This document shows, piece by piece, positions 12,797 through 24,635 of a DNA stretch of 64,000 nt. The position numbers were made by a program, and so were the translations under genes. Source of the DNA: Allomyces arbusculus (taxonomy: Eukaryota; Blastocladiomycota; Blastocladiomycetes; Blastocladiales; Blastocladiaceae); assembly GCA_027604705.1 (NCBI GenBank), contig JADHYV010000019.1, forward strand, positions 276,197-340,196, read 5' to 3'. The stretch's first letter is position 1; the number at the start of each line of letters is the position of its first letter. Under the pieces are notes generated by a model that worked only from the letters and a program-made list of their open reading frames with translations, did no database searches and was not told where the DNA came from.

Positions 12797-14253
12797 GTGA
12801 ACCGTACGTTGATCGTCGTGAACATTGAACAACACGACCACCACGAGCGTGGACTGACGCTGCTCGTCGTCCAGGCCAAGAATAGACCAGCGATCCGCGC
12901 ACACCTTCAAGTCAACCGTCGACCACGCGTCGTTTGTACAGCTTGTTTTTTTCAGGACCCCGTCGCAGGGACCCCACGTCGCGGCGCGAGTTGGCCCGAA
13001 TGCGCGAGGGTGCGCGCTCCCCTGTCTGCATTTTCATTGTTGTGAGCATGGAGTCGAGCCGACCATTTTTGTCAAATACAGCATCTTTTTTTCATATCGG
13101 GATGTCGCCACGGCGACCATTTGATGGACGTGAATCTGGTTCCGGCTCCAAAAGCATGCGCCGTGAAATTCCGATGCAGAAGCGGAGCGAGTCGGGGTCA
13201 TCCGGAGAGAGGGGGTGCTGTAACCAGAGAAAGGGTTCGCTGCCGCAGCAACGAACAGCAAAAGAGTTGGCCATGCTGGCCATGGCGTGATGAACGCGAA
13301 CATGCCGTGACGGTCGGGTCCGGGAGCGGGTGGTGGTTGGCGGCATGCTGCACGAGCGGAATGGAGAGCGCCACCGGTGAGCTTGCGCGTCCAGCGTAGG
13401 CGGCCACAAGTGGTGACGTCGCTGCGGTTGATGGCGTTGATGCTCGAGGATAATGGATGAGCGGCGCGGCGGCGCTGGGGTTTGATCGCGGGCCGTCTTG
13501 CTCTCTGATCAGTCAAGAAAACGTCTGACGCGGTGAGGACGGACTGCTGCCAACGCCCACGCCGGCACATGGCCGCACGATGTGCTCACGACGACGACGA
13601 CGGCCGCGGCCACGGCGACCACTTCGTGCAACCAGCTGCAATTGATCGAGGACACGTCGTGCAAACGGCCTCTGTGGGCGACGCCAGCCTGGAAACGCAT
13701 CCGCCCATGACCACCACCATGCCCGCACCGAACCACCTCGACCGCGCTGCAGTACCGGCGAACGACAAGAACGGACTGGCCTCGAAATCCGGACCACGAT
13801 ACCGGCCACCACGGCTTGCGTGGTCGCGCACCAACGTGCTTGTGTGCGCGACAACGAATAATCCGCGCCAGTATGCCTCGGTGCTTGCGACAAATCGCCA
13901 TTTCGCCTGAGAATGACCAGCGTGCGGACCATGTAGACCCGCGTTCCTGGTCCTGCCGTCGTTTTCCCCGCCGCTGCAGCATCGCCTTTTTGCAACACCA
14001 GGCCGTGCGTTTGACTTGAAAGGCTGTGCACATGCTCTTCCGTGGCCTGATGCCGCAAGCAAGGATGACGCGCCTCCACCAGCACCCGTGGTGGGGGTCA
14101 CGGTCGAGCCTATCCTGGCGCGGTTCATTGCGGTCCATGACGCGGCCAACCGCGTCTTGATCTGGCGCAACCAGGTGTGCTTCTTGCGCCGCTGCTCGTC
14201 GACAACGTTTGCGCCTGTCAATCGTCTAACAGTGGCCTGACGCGGTACCACAG
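12797..14253. other. Unresolved stretch: probable 3' exons of the 12.5 kb gene and 5' end of MED16
   Basis: It must hold the remaining exons of the gene starting at 12524 and the missing first exon and promoter of MED16. Several open frames exist on both strands, but none matches a family I know. Nothing else is supported. Confidence 0.35.
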
Positions 14254-16728
14254 GGCATTCTGAACGAGTGGAACAACCCCGACGTGTTCTCGCTCCTCGA
14301 TCGGCCCGTTTGCTTGTCGTGGGTGTCGAGGTCAACCACCGTACGCGATTCTCTCTCCGTCCCCCCCCCCCCCCCCCCCTCTGCCATCTCCCTGCATCTG
14401 ACCCGGCCACCCAACGCACCGCCAGATCGACGACGCACACTCTCCACCACGACCCGACTGCTTCCCAGCACACGTCTTCTCCCCACACCTGCTCGTGGCC
14501 GTGCTCGCCTCGGGCCACGTGCACGTCTGGCTACCGACCATATCGAGCTACATCCACTGGTCGGTCGCTCTCCCCGACGCGGCCACCCCATTCGCGTTCG
14601 CCGCCGTGTCCCCCACTCCCGACGGCACTCTGTCCGTCGTCGCAAGCACCGCCGCCGGAGCGCTGACGATCTGGGACGTGCGGTTCACGACCGACGCCCT
14701 CGCCGCCGGGTCCGCGACGGCCACCACCGCACTGCACGTCTCTGCACCGCACGAACTCCCCGGCGGGCTCCGCGGCGCGTCCCCTTGGATCGCCATGCAC
14801 GCCTTCGGGCTCACGTCCACCTCGGCGACCGCACCCGCTGCGACAGTCGTCGTCGCCGCGTCGACCGAAACCGTCGTCATCTGGCACCGCCGGGAAAACC
14901 TGCCCTGGATCCTGTTCGACGTGGTCCCGCTGCCTGCGGGCACCGGGTCGCGCGTGATTGTGCGTGCGGCACACGTGCGGGACGCGGTCGTAATTGCAAC
15001 CGCGGCGGAAATTACGGTGGCGACCGGGTTTGCGGCGGCGAATTTCGCCAAAGATTTGCGTCGCGTGGTGATGCAGGTTGCGGACGCAGACGATATCGCG
15101 GTGTCGCCGAACGGGATGTACGTCGCGGTGGCACGGGGTGGGAAACTCGAGATTGTGCCGGTCCCGCAGACGCAGCCGCAAGGGACGACGCCGCTTGCGG
15201 ACGTCCTTGCGGTCGCGTTGCGGTCGCGCGCGGATACGGCCGACATTTTCGCCAGTCTCGCGTCCACCGCGCAGGGCACGCCCACTGACGCAGTGCTGTC
15301 TTCGCTCTTCGCCGCGCAGTACATGCGCCTCGCGAAACCCGACCTCCCGCGCGCGCTCGTTTGGGACCGGTTGACCCCATCCGTCCCGGCCATTCTCAGC
15401 GCGCAACTCCGTGCCGCGCGGATCCTGCGCCTTCCCGCGCACTATACCGCAGCCGCGAGTATCGTGCACGTCACGCACGTGCACGCTGTCCTGCACGCGG
15501 CCCTCGATGGGACTATCTTGCGCGCGCGGCGCCTGTGGGCGGTGCAGGCCGAGGGCGGGAGCGAACTGCCGGCCACGGGCAAGAAGGGCAAGAAGGAGAC
15601 CTCGGCGGCGTTGGCGGCGGCGGCCACGGCGGCCGCGGCCGCGCAGACCGACGAGAAGGACCTGATCAAGTGCATTGACCCCGCTGCGCTCGTGCCGGTG
15701 ATGGCCCTCGCAACGTGGTTGCTCGACTGGTGTTCCAAGGCCATGCGGCAGACGAAATTCGCCGTGAGTTGCGTGCACGGTCCCGCCGCCGCGACGGGAA
15801 AGACGGCGACGCCGATCGCGCCGCTCGCGCACCCGTCGATGCTCGTGCAGATCGCCGAGGCGCTGAACCAGTTACCGGCGTATAACTTGGCATTGCACGA
15901 CGTGCAGGACGCGGGGTTTGCGAGTAAGATGGGAATTATTCTGACAAGGACCAAGTTGAATCCGACGGAAGTGGCGAAACTCGTTGCGGACTTGCGCGTC
16001 GCGCTCGTGCCGGTCGTTGACGCCGAGGCAGAACGGCTGATTCTCGCGAGTACGTGCGTGCCGGACGCGGCGAGGGCGGTGCTGGAGGCGAAGCTCGACG
16101 ACGCGCAAATGGACAAGGTCATGGAACGCGCGAGTAGTAGTGCGAGACTGGATCGCGTTGCGAATGATGGCTGGTGGTTGGATCTGGAGACGTTGCCGGA
16201 TATGGTGCGTGGGTGGGTCGTCGACGGGAACGTGCATGGTGTCGACGTCGATCATGGTGTGCAGGTGCGCGAAGGGGTTGCGCGGAAATGGGTGCGCGAC
16301 GTGCGTCGGTCGGCAGTGGATGTCGTGCGCAAGGTCAAGATCGCGCGGTCGTGGCCGCTATGGCAGTGCACGAGGTACGTTAGATCGGTATTTTTGGGAC
16401 TGAGCTGCTCGGATTGGAGACTCACTTGCGTTTGGTGTTTTTTTGTAGTTGCCTTGGGCTCACGCTCGCGCCGGACCCAAACCGCGAGTCGCTAACGGCC
16501 GACGCGTTCCGGGCCGCGCACGCGCCCGAGGTATGGGCACCATGGAGTTTGGCGTACACGCACGCGTGCCCGTGCGGCGGCGCCTGGTGGAGCCTCGCAG
16601 CGCTTGAGCCGTACTTGAATAACGACGGCGGCGAGGACGAGGTGGACGGCGACCCGCGCGCGCGCAAAGTGCCGGCGAGCGCCCGACCTGGCGCGTCGAC
16701 AGCGACAGCGGCGGTGCGCGGCAGGTGA
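14254..16728 (+). CDS. MED16: Mediator complex subunit 16 (first exon not located)
   Basis: Tail-module subunit of Mediator, linking transcription activators to RNA polymerase II in the nucleus. Exons 14254-14322, 14426-16374 and 16449-16728 join in frame for 765 residues. The first visible exon reads LLDRPVCLSW, a family-like opening beta segment. The next holds beta-propeller-like stretches (LLVAVLASGHVHVW, TIWDVRF). An alpha-helical C-terminal half contains LATWLLDWCSKAMRQTKF. The end reads WSLAYTHACPCGGAWWSL; the CxCGGxWW signature is also the extreme C-terminus of animal MED16, which is the strongest evidence. An acidic Gly/Asp-rich tail follows. The exon before 14254 with the start codon was not identified, so the start is partial. 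The intron 14323-14425 carries a run of 19 C. Confidence 0.75.
14361..14379 (+). repeat. Poly-C run of 19 in MED16 intron
   Basis: Uninterrupted C19 inside the intron just upstream of the acceptor, where it may act as the polypyrimidine tract. The exact length is prone to sequencing error. Confidence 0.9.
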
Positions 16729-18276
16729 GCACTCCTGGTCGCAGTAGCATAGAATGTTGTGATTGACAAGCTCGTGTTTCTGAATGATATTGAAGACAGA
16801 ACCTGAATGGAACGAATGAAGGCTCAACTGACAGGATTTGATGTCGAATCATGCCTCCCGCACCAAGCTCTGGCCAACAAATGGAGGCGCTTTATTGGCA
16901 ACAACCCCATGGCCTAGCGTTTGTCAGCTGCCGCCTGCGCAAAATAGTACTCGTCCAACATCTTGTCGACGCCGGGGAGCATGTTTTTCCCCGGTTGATC
17001 TCGTCATGTATTGTTCATAAATATTCAATCACACGCATGCTAACCCGATAACCACGGCGAAAATAGTTTTATGTCCAGCGATCCCCTTTTGGGGGGACAG
17101 ACAAAAAGACGGTTCGACCAAAGAAAGAAAAAATTAGGGCCCAAAACAAAATCACCGAAAAAAAGGCAAACAAGAATGGTCGAACACGTCGATGAGGATG
17201 GCAGTGCACAGGACGGCACATCTGGTGCAATCAGGACAGTGCAGAAGAATCGGAATCGTCATCATCACTGCTCCCAGCGTAACTGCTGCCACTATCTGGA
17301 CTGTGATCTGCACCCTTGGCCTTGATCGACTTGCCAGACTTTGCTGACAACTGCCCAGCTGCACTCGTAAGCTACTGCTCAAGCGCTTGGTCCTTGGCGG
17401 TCCGACCAGGCAATGCCCGACGCGCTGCGGGTGCTTGCACCGTCTTGGTGGATGCGCCAGCCTTGGACTTGGCCACCGTGGTCTTTGGTGCCGTGCTGGT
17501 CTGCGAGCGTTCTCCTCCCTGCTTTGGTCTTTGACGAGCTGGGCGTGCTATTCCTGACATTGGCCCCGACCTTGTGACTTACAGTGGTTGATGGATAACA
17601 GAAACGCACAGGATCCATGACCCAATATGCAAAGGAGACAGTGAACACTGCAGGCCAGAAGGTGAGGGGGCGGGACGACAGGACCAGGGCACGTTGCACC
17701 TCATGGATGGACGAACGCGTTGGGGCAGATGTATAATGTACGTACCCGTAGCGTGAATTTTGGCCAGGCGCGGCCACGAAATTTTGAACGGTGATGTGGG
17801 TGGCGAGCTGTGGGATGGCACGGCCGGCAGTGGAAGGGCATCACGGGCAGACGCGACGCTTGATTGATGGAACAGAGACGCCGAAGGCTGCCTTGTTGGC
17901 GAGGGAGACCACTGGCCAAGACAACAACCATCATGTGTATTCGCTGGAGTTGGCGGTCAAGTGTCAGGGTTGGGACAGAAAGTCGGTGTGAGGCCTGGAA
18001 GGGAGAATGGAATGGGCTAATGAGAGGGTTCGCCGTTTTGAAACTGTCAAGCGAATTGGCCTGGCGTGGTAATTGTTTTCGTTGGGAAGGCTTCGATTCT
18101 CACCGGCGTGATGGTGCGGGTGAGAGAGAGCCTCAGGACTTCCATCAACAAAGATCTGTGAACTTGCCCAGTTCATCGTCCCGACTCTGCACGAAAATTT
18201 CGCAACCAAACCCAGGCGACACCGTCAACAAGCACTGGCTGCATCGCCATCGCGCCCGTCACGCCAACACTCCACC
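16729..18276. other. AT-richer intergenic stretch between MED16 and glutaredoxin
   Basis: Base composition is visibly lower in GC than the genes around it. On the minus strand at about 17227-17560 one frame reads as a Lys/Ser/Ala-rich segment and then an acidic Ser/Asp-rich tail (SSDDDDSDSSALS before a stop), but an in-frame stop interrupts it. It could be the end of a small gene with an intron, a decayed gene, or chance. No other support. Confidence 0.3.
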
Positions 18277-18724
18277 ATGGCCGCCAAGTCGATCCCCGCG
18301 CTCGTCAGCAAGCTGATCGCCGACAACAACGCCATGGTCTTTTCCAAATCGTATTGCCCGTACTGCCGCAAAGCCAAGGACACGCTCACGACGCTTGGCA
18401 AGCCCTTCCATGCCATTGAGCTCGATCAAATTGGTGCGAATCATTCGCGTGAGCAGCGTGAACCTTGTCCACCCACTATCTCACCTGACGGTTGGTTGGG
18501 TGGTCGGTGATAGAATCGGGCGACCTGATCCAGGCGCATCTCAAAGAACTGACGGGCCAGCGCACGGTCCCGAACATCTTTATCAAGGGTACGCTGGCGC
18601 AGTTGCGATGCTTGTGCTCAACGGGCAGACATGACTGACCCGTCGCGTTGCAGGCAAGCACATCGGCGGCAGTTCGGATCTGACGGACCTGCTCAACTCG
18701 GGCAAGCTCAAGTCGATGCTGTAA
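18277..18724 (+). CDS. Dithiol glutaredoxin (CPYC type)
   Basis: Small thiol oxidoreductase that uses glutathione to reduce disulfides and mixed disulfides, probably cytosolic because there is no leader. Exons 18277-18433, 18514-18588 and 18654-18724 give 100 residues, the normal size. The active site is SKSYCPYCRKAK at about residues 24-35. The glutathione-binding TVPNIFIKG segment and the GGSSDL motif are both present. Introns are 80 and 65 nt. It resembles yeast Grx1/Grx2 and animal GLRX; which one cannot be told from sequence alone. It faces Hikeshi tail to tail, with 199 bases between the stops. Confidence 0.95.
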
Positions 18725-18832
18725 AGAAGCGCGCTCTGGTGGTGGCCGGTTGCTGCTTGGAAGGTGGATGCGACAAATAGACGAAATACTAAGATTCCTC
18801 GGGTCGAACGCGTTTGGACGACCGTACGGTCC

Positions 18833-18851
18833 AAAAAAAAAAAAAAAAAAA
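18833..18851 (+). repeat. Poly-A run of 19 between two convergent genes
   Basis: A19 lies between the stops of glutaredoxin and Hikeshi. Read on the minus strand it is T19, just downstream of the Hikeshi stop. Confidence 0.9.
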
Positions 18852-18923
18852 TACACGCCAAGAACAGCAGAAAATACTGATCTGCCCGCGCACCACCCAT
18901 CCACGCGCGGCACGGCCTCGGTC

Positions 18924-19856
18924 TCAGTCCGAGACGCGCTCAAAGTACTGCGGATTCACCTTGACCTTGCGGTTCACGGCGCTCCACCAATCCTCAAACG
19001 CCTTGACCGGAATCCACGACGCGTTGGTCACGGCCGCGCTGCCGACCATTCCGCCACCAAACGCGCCGGCTGCGGGTGCGCCGCCACCCACGACGTGCGC
19101 ACCCATCGGCAGCGATGAGGTCGCAAACGAGGTCACGTAGTGGTACAGGTTTTGCAGGACGTTGAGCGAGAGTTGCAGGCCTGCCGTGCCCGATGCGGGA
19201 GTGCCGTGGCCGGTCGACGCGGTCGCGGTGCGCTGCGAATGCGGGAGGGCGGCGAGTTGCGCTTGCACGACATCTGCTCAATAGTGATGGCGCGTCAGCA
19301 GCAAGAATGGAGATGGACGGGGCCAAGGGCAAAGCGTACCAATCGGCTCGATTGAAATACCGAGCATTGCCGGCGGACCCGCCGTTGCCGCGTTGCCGTC
19401 GTTCGACGCGTCCATCATCATGTCGTCGCCGTCGCTCGACTGCGTGGCCGGCCGCAACCCAGCGAGCCGGAACATGGCGCTCGGCTTGTCGTTAGAGAGC
19501 GCGCCGAGCAGCTGCCATCCGCGGTCGGGAAGGTTGATGTGGACTGGGCGTACGGTACGCGCGCGTGGTCAGCGTCGAGCCGATCGAACGTGCCAGTCGA
19601 TGCCGATGATGAGGAACGCACCGGTCGCGGCGTACCCGGCTGGGAATGGGTCACCAAAGACGAACACGACGAGATGGTTGGCCTTGTCGGCGTTGGGCAC
19701 GGTGAGCGCGAATTTGGTTGCGTCAACGGGCTGGAAATCGGTTTGGACCTGGACGAATATGACGACTTGGCATCAGAGAGGGTACTGGTGGTTCGTGAAG
19801 AGGCAGCAAGCGTGTGTGCGGACCGGTCGGCCGGCGACAATGGCGCCGAATTGCAT
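18924..19856 (-). CDS. OPI10: Hikeshi/OPI10-family HSP70 nuclear import carrier
   Basis: Hikeshi carries ATP-bound HSP70 into the nucleus during heat stress through FG-nucleoporins. Four exons (19856-19824, 19748-19622, 19543-19340, 19273-18924) join in frame for 237 residues; the human protein is 197. It starts MQFGAIVAGRPVQTDFQPVD, matching the family N-terminus. KANHLVVFVFGDPFP and GWQLLGALSNDKPSAMFRL follow, both hallmarks. The C-terminal domain has LQNLYHYVTSF and the Trp-containing FEDWWSAVNRKVKVNPQYF. A linker of Asp, Met and Ala residues, including DGDDMMMDAS, sits mid-protein and explains the extra length. The first exon is only 33 nt. The 5' flank carries a GTGCTG hexamer repeat. 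Confidence 0.92.
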
Positions 19857-20501
19857 TGTGGTGCTGGTGCTGGTGCTGGTGCTGGTTCCGATCGATGTTG
19901 TGCAGTCGTCCTTGCGGGCGAGAAGTCGGAGCCGCGAGCTGGCGAGGCGACGGAGCAACTGCTCGACCTCTCTGAACAAAGTGGAAACGAGCCGAATGCG
20001 ACGCGCCTGCCTCACGGTGCCGATCCACGTCAGACTCGGTGGCGTCCGGCTCTGGCCGACAGACCGTAACTGGTCCACGACCAAGAAAAAGGACGGTCAT
20101 GGTCGCTCCGCTTTGATGAGCTTCGATGCTGCGTGGACGAGAGGGTGCGGCAACTGTTTGACGGCGGTGCGCGTGTCTTGGCGAGGGGTGGCACGAAGTG
20201 ATCAGATTGGCCTTGCCTTTGAATCATGAATGTGATGGGCGCGAGAGTCATGGAGTGAGAGAAATGGAGACGGTCACTTCTGTCTTGAGAAAACGCCTTT
20301 GTTGACGAACGGACATTTGATTCTGACGCTTTGGAGGCCCACAACAGCGCGAGATGGTGCGACAGCGCGCGGTGCAGGTCAGCAAGATGAGCGTGCGCTG
20401 TCGGAATGTAGGGATCGGCACCGCCAAAGTTGGTGGGGAAGAGCATTTTATCGACGACACGACCATCCACCAAGCGCAGCGACCACGACCAATCGCGCAG
20501 C
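19857..20501. other. Intergenic: Hikeshi 5' flank and eL42 3' flank
   Basis: Contains four perfect copies of the hexamer GTGCTG at 19861-19884, immediately upstream of the Hikeshi start codon and so probably in its 5' leader. Long open frames here are shadows without recognisable content. Confidence 0.5.
19861..19884 (+). repeat. Hexamer repeat (GTGCTG)4
   Basis: Four perfect 6-bp units directly upstream of the Hikeshi ATG; on the transcript strand they read as CAG/CAC-rich sequence. Confidence 0.9.
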
Positions 20502-21618
20502 TTAGTAGGTGAGGGCCTGACCCTTCTGCTCTGCAAGACAAATCCGAAGACGGGGAATAGGTTAGCGTCGCATTCTTGCGCAATCCTCGCGAAGAACGGG
20601 ATCAACGTACTCTTCTCACCGCCAAGCTCGAAGTGCTTGCAGCGCTTGAGCGCCATCTGCATCTTGTACTTGCAGACGGTGCACTCGAGACGCAGCACAA
20701 CCTTCTTGGTCGTCTTGGCCTTCTTGTGGAAGACGGGCTTGGTCTGACCACCGAAACCCGACTGCTTGCGGTCGTAACGACGCTTGCCCTGCGCGAAGAG
20801 CGACGCCTTACCCGTCTTGTACTGCGTCACCTTGTGCGGCGTGTGCTTGCGGCACTTCTTGCCCTTGCAGAACGTGTTGCGGGTCTTCGGGACGTTGACC
20901 TAGCCACCGTCAATCGGCAAATGCTCATCGTCGTCAGCGTCGCCGTAATATTCGAGCAGCGTGCCAATTCGACCAGAACGAGCCGTTCGACACCAAACCC
21001 AGCTGCAATACGCCCGCAATCGGCGAAAATGACCCCCTGCCGCGCGCTCAAAATGGTCTCGGACGGCGTGCCGCCGGAAACCGGTGTGATCTCTGTCAGA
21101 ATCCCTCGGACGACCGCCAACCGCAAGTCACCGCCGCTGTTCGCCGCTGTTGCCGCCGCCGCTAACGCATTGCTGATCGAGCCGCAATAACGTCAATCGT
21201 CCGCTCGCCCAAATCGAGCGAGCGGCGTCACATGGTCGTCTTGAAGCGGTCGACCGACAGTCTGCGATTCGTATTGGAAATGACGCCGTGAGGGCGCAAA
21301 ATCCAGCCAGAGGGCAGCGATTCAGCTGAGATCGTCGAGCGCGCAGTGTCGCCGAGTGGCGTGCGCGGTCGTGGGCGATTTGGACGGCGGTGCGACGGCG
21401 AATAGGGTGGGCGGTTGGGGATGGTCACGGCGGTCCATCCGTTGGATTTGAGCCGCAGCGAGCGGTGGGACGGCGACGGCGCAACGAGCAGCGCGGGGGA
21501 CGGGCGGGCGGTCGCAGTAACGCCGATACGGGCGCGGAACGGGGGGGTCACGGCGGATTGCAGCGGATTTGGTCGGTCGGTCGGTCGTGGTGACAGTGGT
21601 GGTGCGTGCAGTACCATC
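20502..21618 (-). CDS. RPL42: 60S ribosomal protein eL42 (L36a/L44)
   Basis: Zinc-binding protein of the large ribosomal subunit near the E site. Coding exons 20899-20611 and 20530-20502 give residues from [11 protein letters not shown] to [10 protein letters not shown]. With an initiator exon that is just ATG, the total is 106 residues, exactly the family length. The Cys motifs CKGKKCRKH and LECTVCKYK are present, as is the conserved [22 protein letters not shown] (given here in part as [13 protein letters not shown]). The acceptor before VNV is clear. The only ATG directly followed by GT upstream on this strand is at 21618-21616, implying a 716-nt first intron. An intron right after the ATG is also known for this gene in yeast. 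The main coding exons are certain; the start exon is inferred. Confidence 0.88.
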
Positions 21619-22022
21619 TTGACAGATGATAATTCAGCGAGGAGGGACTTTGCACTGAGGCCGGCCTCCCGCGGTTTCCTGAAGGTGGCTCGAAACAACA
21701 GACGCCCAGGCTGTTGTGGCAAGCAGCCCCCGCTTTGGGTCAGCACACATGCTTAACCTGCCAGAGCCTTCAACGAAGCAGCCCCCTGCTTGGACTGGCT
21801 CGTTCGTCTCGATTTTCCAGTCCCGAAAATGACCACCTGTCCCCGTGCTCCAGCTTGGTCGCACTTGCTGTTGCCAGCAACAATCGACGGCAACCAACCA
21901 CGACTCGCTGCAAACGGTCGGGCCCGGCGAGAGCACCAAGAACCGCCCCGGTCGGCAGCAACTCGTGGGTTTGTCGAGCAGCAGCTGTAAGCTCCAGCAA
22001 GGTCGACGACCCAAGCCGCACC
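21619..22022. promoter_or_regulatory. Divergent region between eL42 and the TMEM209-like gene
   Basis: About 400 bases between the inferred eL42 ATG and the next gene on the other strand. No TATA box or known ribosomal-protein promoter element was recognised. If the eL42 start is wrong, its promoter lies nearer 20900. Confidence 0.35.
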
Positions 22023-24428
22023 ATGCCGCCCTACGTCGACCCGGCGCGGCCGCCGGCGACGCCGATCCGTCCAAGTGGCGGTGCGACCCTGCCGGACCTC
22101 CCGCCGCTCATGTCGCTGAGCCCAACGCGTGCCACGCCGATGCCGAGTGCGAGCACGTTCAAGGCACCCGCTCCGACACGCGCCATTCGTTTGCCCGCGG
22201 CCCCGGCAATCAACGCCAAGGTGGACGCGAATGCGCCAACGGCTGTCGATGCCCCGCTGGCCTTGCTCGCCAACGCGGCGCAGACCAACCAGGCACACAC
22301 CAAGGCGCTGTATAACGGGGCGATTGCCGCCGTGTCGGTGCTCATGCGACTGTTCCTTGCCGCAGGCGTGTTTCCGACCATCTTGGCGCGCACGATTGCG
22401 CCGTTGAATGTGTTTGTTGGTATGGTGCTCTGCGGTGCAAGTTAGTGACGTTGGAAGTGCTCGGACCTGACGATCACGAACTTGCGTGTGTAGGATGGGT
22501 GTTTGGCAGCCTGGCCGTGTTCAACCTCGCCGAGTCGTTTTACACGCAGTTCATCAAGCCGCTGCACTGGAACCAGGTCCGCGACACGGTCTCCCAGCTC
22601 AACCCGCGTCAGCGTGAGCTGCTCGGTGTCGACAAGGACGTGGCTCGGCTTGTCGATGCCGTGACCCCACGACGCCCGTCGGCTGCTCCGGCAGCCAAGC
22701 GCGCCATTGCTCCTCGGGTCCGTTTGCTCTTCACCATTTGCCCGTCTCAATGTTCTCCACCTGACAATTTCCTCCCTCTCCCCAGCAACCGGCCCCATCC
22801 ACCGTCCCGCGCTCCGTGAAACGCATTGTCCTGCAGCCGACCCCCTCGGCCCCACCCACCCCGTCGTGCGTCGCGCGCACGCCCGACGTGCGGTACGCGA
22901 GCCAGAACGCGCTTTTGCGCGCGACCACCGGCGACGAAACCGCCGCGGCGCCCACCGCAGCTTCCACTGCGACGGCCGGTCCGCGCCTGCCGCTGAACCT
23001 GCCGATCAAGCCGATTTTCCAGACCTACCAGCTGTCGTCGGCGCCGACGGCCGAGGAGCAGGTGGTCGCCGACCCGAAGAAGATCAAGCATATTAACGCG
23101 TTCGATACGCTCGCGCGGTTTCAGGTGGACGAGGAGCAGTTGGCCGCGTGGGTTGAGAACATGCGCGAGGTGCGTTATGCGGTGGTGCTGTTGCTGGATT
23201 GGGGAGGCGCAGAGACTGACGTGCAGTGATTGTAGTGGCTCGCGACCAAGGTATTCAAGCCGCTCGTCGAGGACATCAAGAAGGTCGACGAGTTTCTCGA
23301 GACGCGCGGGTGGTCCCACCTCGCCGTCAAGAACGCGGTCCCGTCGGTCGATGAACTGCCCGCCGCTCCTGCCGCTCCCGCGGCGCCGGCCGTCACGTCT
23401 TTGTTTGGCACCCCCGCAGCAGCGCCTACCGCGCCCGTGACCGGTTTCGGCGGCGGCGGTCTGTTTGGCCGGCCAATTGGGTCGTTTGGGTCGGGTTCGC
23501 TCGCTGCGACCATCAAGCCCGCAGAACCGGCCAAGCCGCCGACGTCGTTGAACGGGCTGGCGCAGGCGTTGCCCTCGGTATGCTCCACGCGCTCCTTCGT
23601 CCCCACGCTGCGTCCCGAAGCTCACACGCCTTTTTACTCACCAGGAACCCCTCGCCCGCACGCGCATCCTGCTCGAGCGGTACCTGTACCTCCCGACCTA
23701 CCCGGCGACCGTTCGCGCCTACGTCTTGCACCGGATTGCCGCGCTCGCAGCGGGCAGTTCCCTGGCCGCATACCGGTGGGACGCGGGTGGTGTCCCGCCG
23801 TCGGCGTCGCGCACCGCGCAATGGACGCCGGCTTACCCCTCCGACGCGGAACTCGTCATGCACGTATTTGCGACATGGATTGACTTGCAGATGCCGGGCG
23901 CCGCCAAGGGCGGGGCCATGTACGCGCCGTTCACGGCCAAGTATGTGCGCAATATGGAGGCCGAGGAGAAGACGGGTGCGTGGTGCAGGCTTTGGTGGTG
24001 GTGGTGTTGAGTGTGCGATTCGCTGACGCTTCGAGGAACGTTAGAGTTGCCCGATGTCTGGCATATCCAGAAGGTCGAGAAGACGCCGCCGTATTTCCGG
24101 TTGGGGCACGGGCACGACGCGTATGCCGTGTTCCCGGTACATTTGATCATGCGCGTCGCAGTTGGGATATGCCGAGCAGAGCACTGACGCGCTCGCAACG
24201 TTTGGAACAGAAACGCAACAATGCCTTTGCGACGCTGTGCCTGTTTGCGCTCAAGGTCAAGGAGGAGTACGCCGGATACCTCGAGTACGTTCCTCTCTTG
24301 TTTCACTTCCCGCACAAGCTGGCCGCAGCATCGCCAGGAATTGACTCCACCTCGTTTCGCTCGACAGTATGCTCGACATTGGCGGCAACGTCGTCGGCCT
24401 TACGTCAGTCCTGACCGACGACGAATGA
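22023..24428 (+). CDS. TMEM209: TMEM209-like nuclear envelope protein (cytochrome B561 N-terminal family)
   Basis: Family members sit in the nuclear envelope, and human TMEM209 binds NUP205. Eight exons (22023-22419, 22494-22717, 22786-23169, 23236-23577, 23645-23975, 24045-24136, 24211-24284, 24368-24428) join in frame for 634 residues. Two membrane segments lie near residues 100-150 (AAVSVLMRLFLAAGVFPTIL and WVFGSLAVFNLAESFY). A disordered Pro/Ala and FG-containing middle follows (LFGTPAAAP, GLFGRP). The conserved C-terminal domain shows LERYLYLP, WTPAYPSDAELVMHVFATWI, PPYFRLGHGHDAYAVFP, NNAFATLCLFALKVKEEYAG and GGNVVGL, all matching human TMEM209 in order. The ATG is the first Met after an untranslated leader in an open frame; an earlier start cannot be excluded. 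Confidence 0.85.
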
Positions 24429-24635
24429 ATCGCGACGCGCACACACGCGCGCGCGCGCTCATCTCACGGAGTGTTCCCCCCATTTCCCCCCTTATCCGTT
24501 TTCTTGTCGTTTGCATCTCCAATGAAGAGCAGTTTGGGCCCATCATCCCTTCCATGGTGCTATCTTGATATTTGCTAAAACTCCTCCCCAACTCCCGCGC
24601 AAGTCCAAGACCGCCGCTTACCCACCCATCCTTCA

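Noticed and set aside
13509-14524. Minus-strand frames of 190 to 310 codons upstream of MED16
   Set aside because: They overlap each other and MED16 exons in several frames and show no family similarity.
20827-21126. 100-codon minus-strand frame inside the eL42 first intron as a separate gene
   Set aside because: Short, overlapped by an equally open plus-strand frame, with no domain or transcript signal; better explained as intron.
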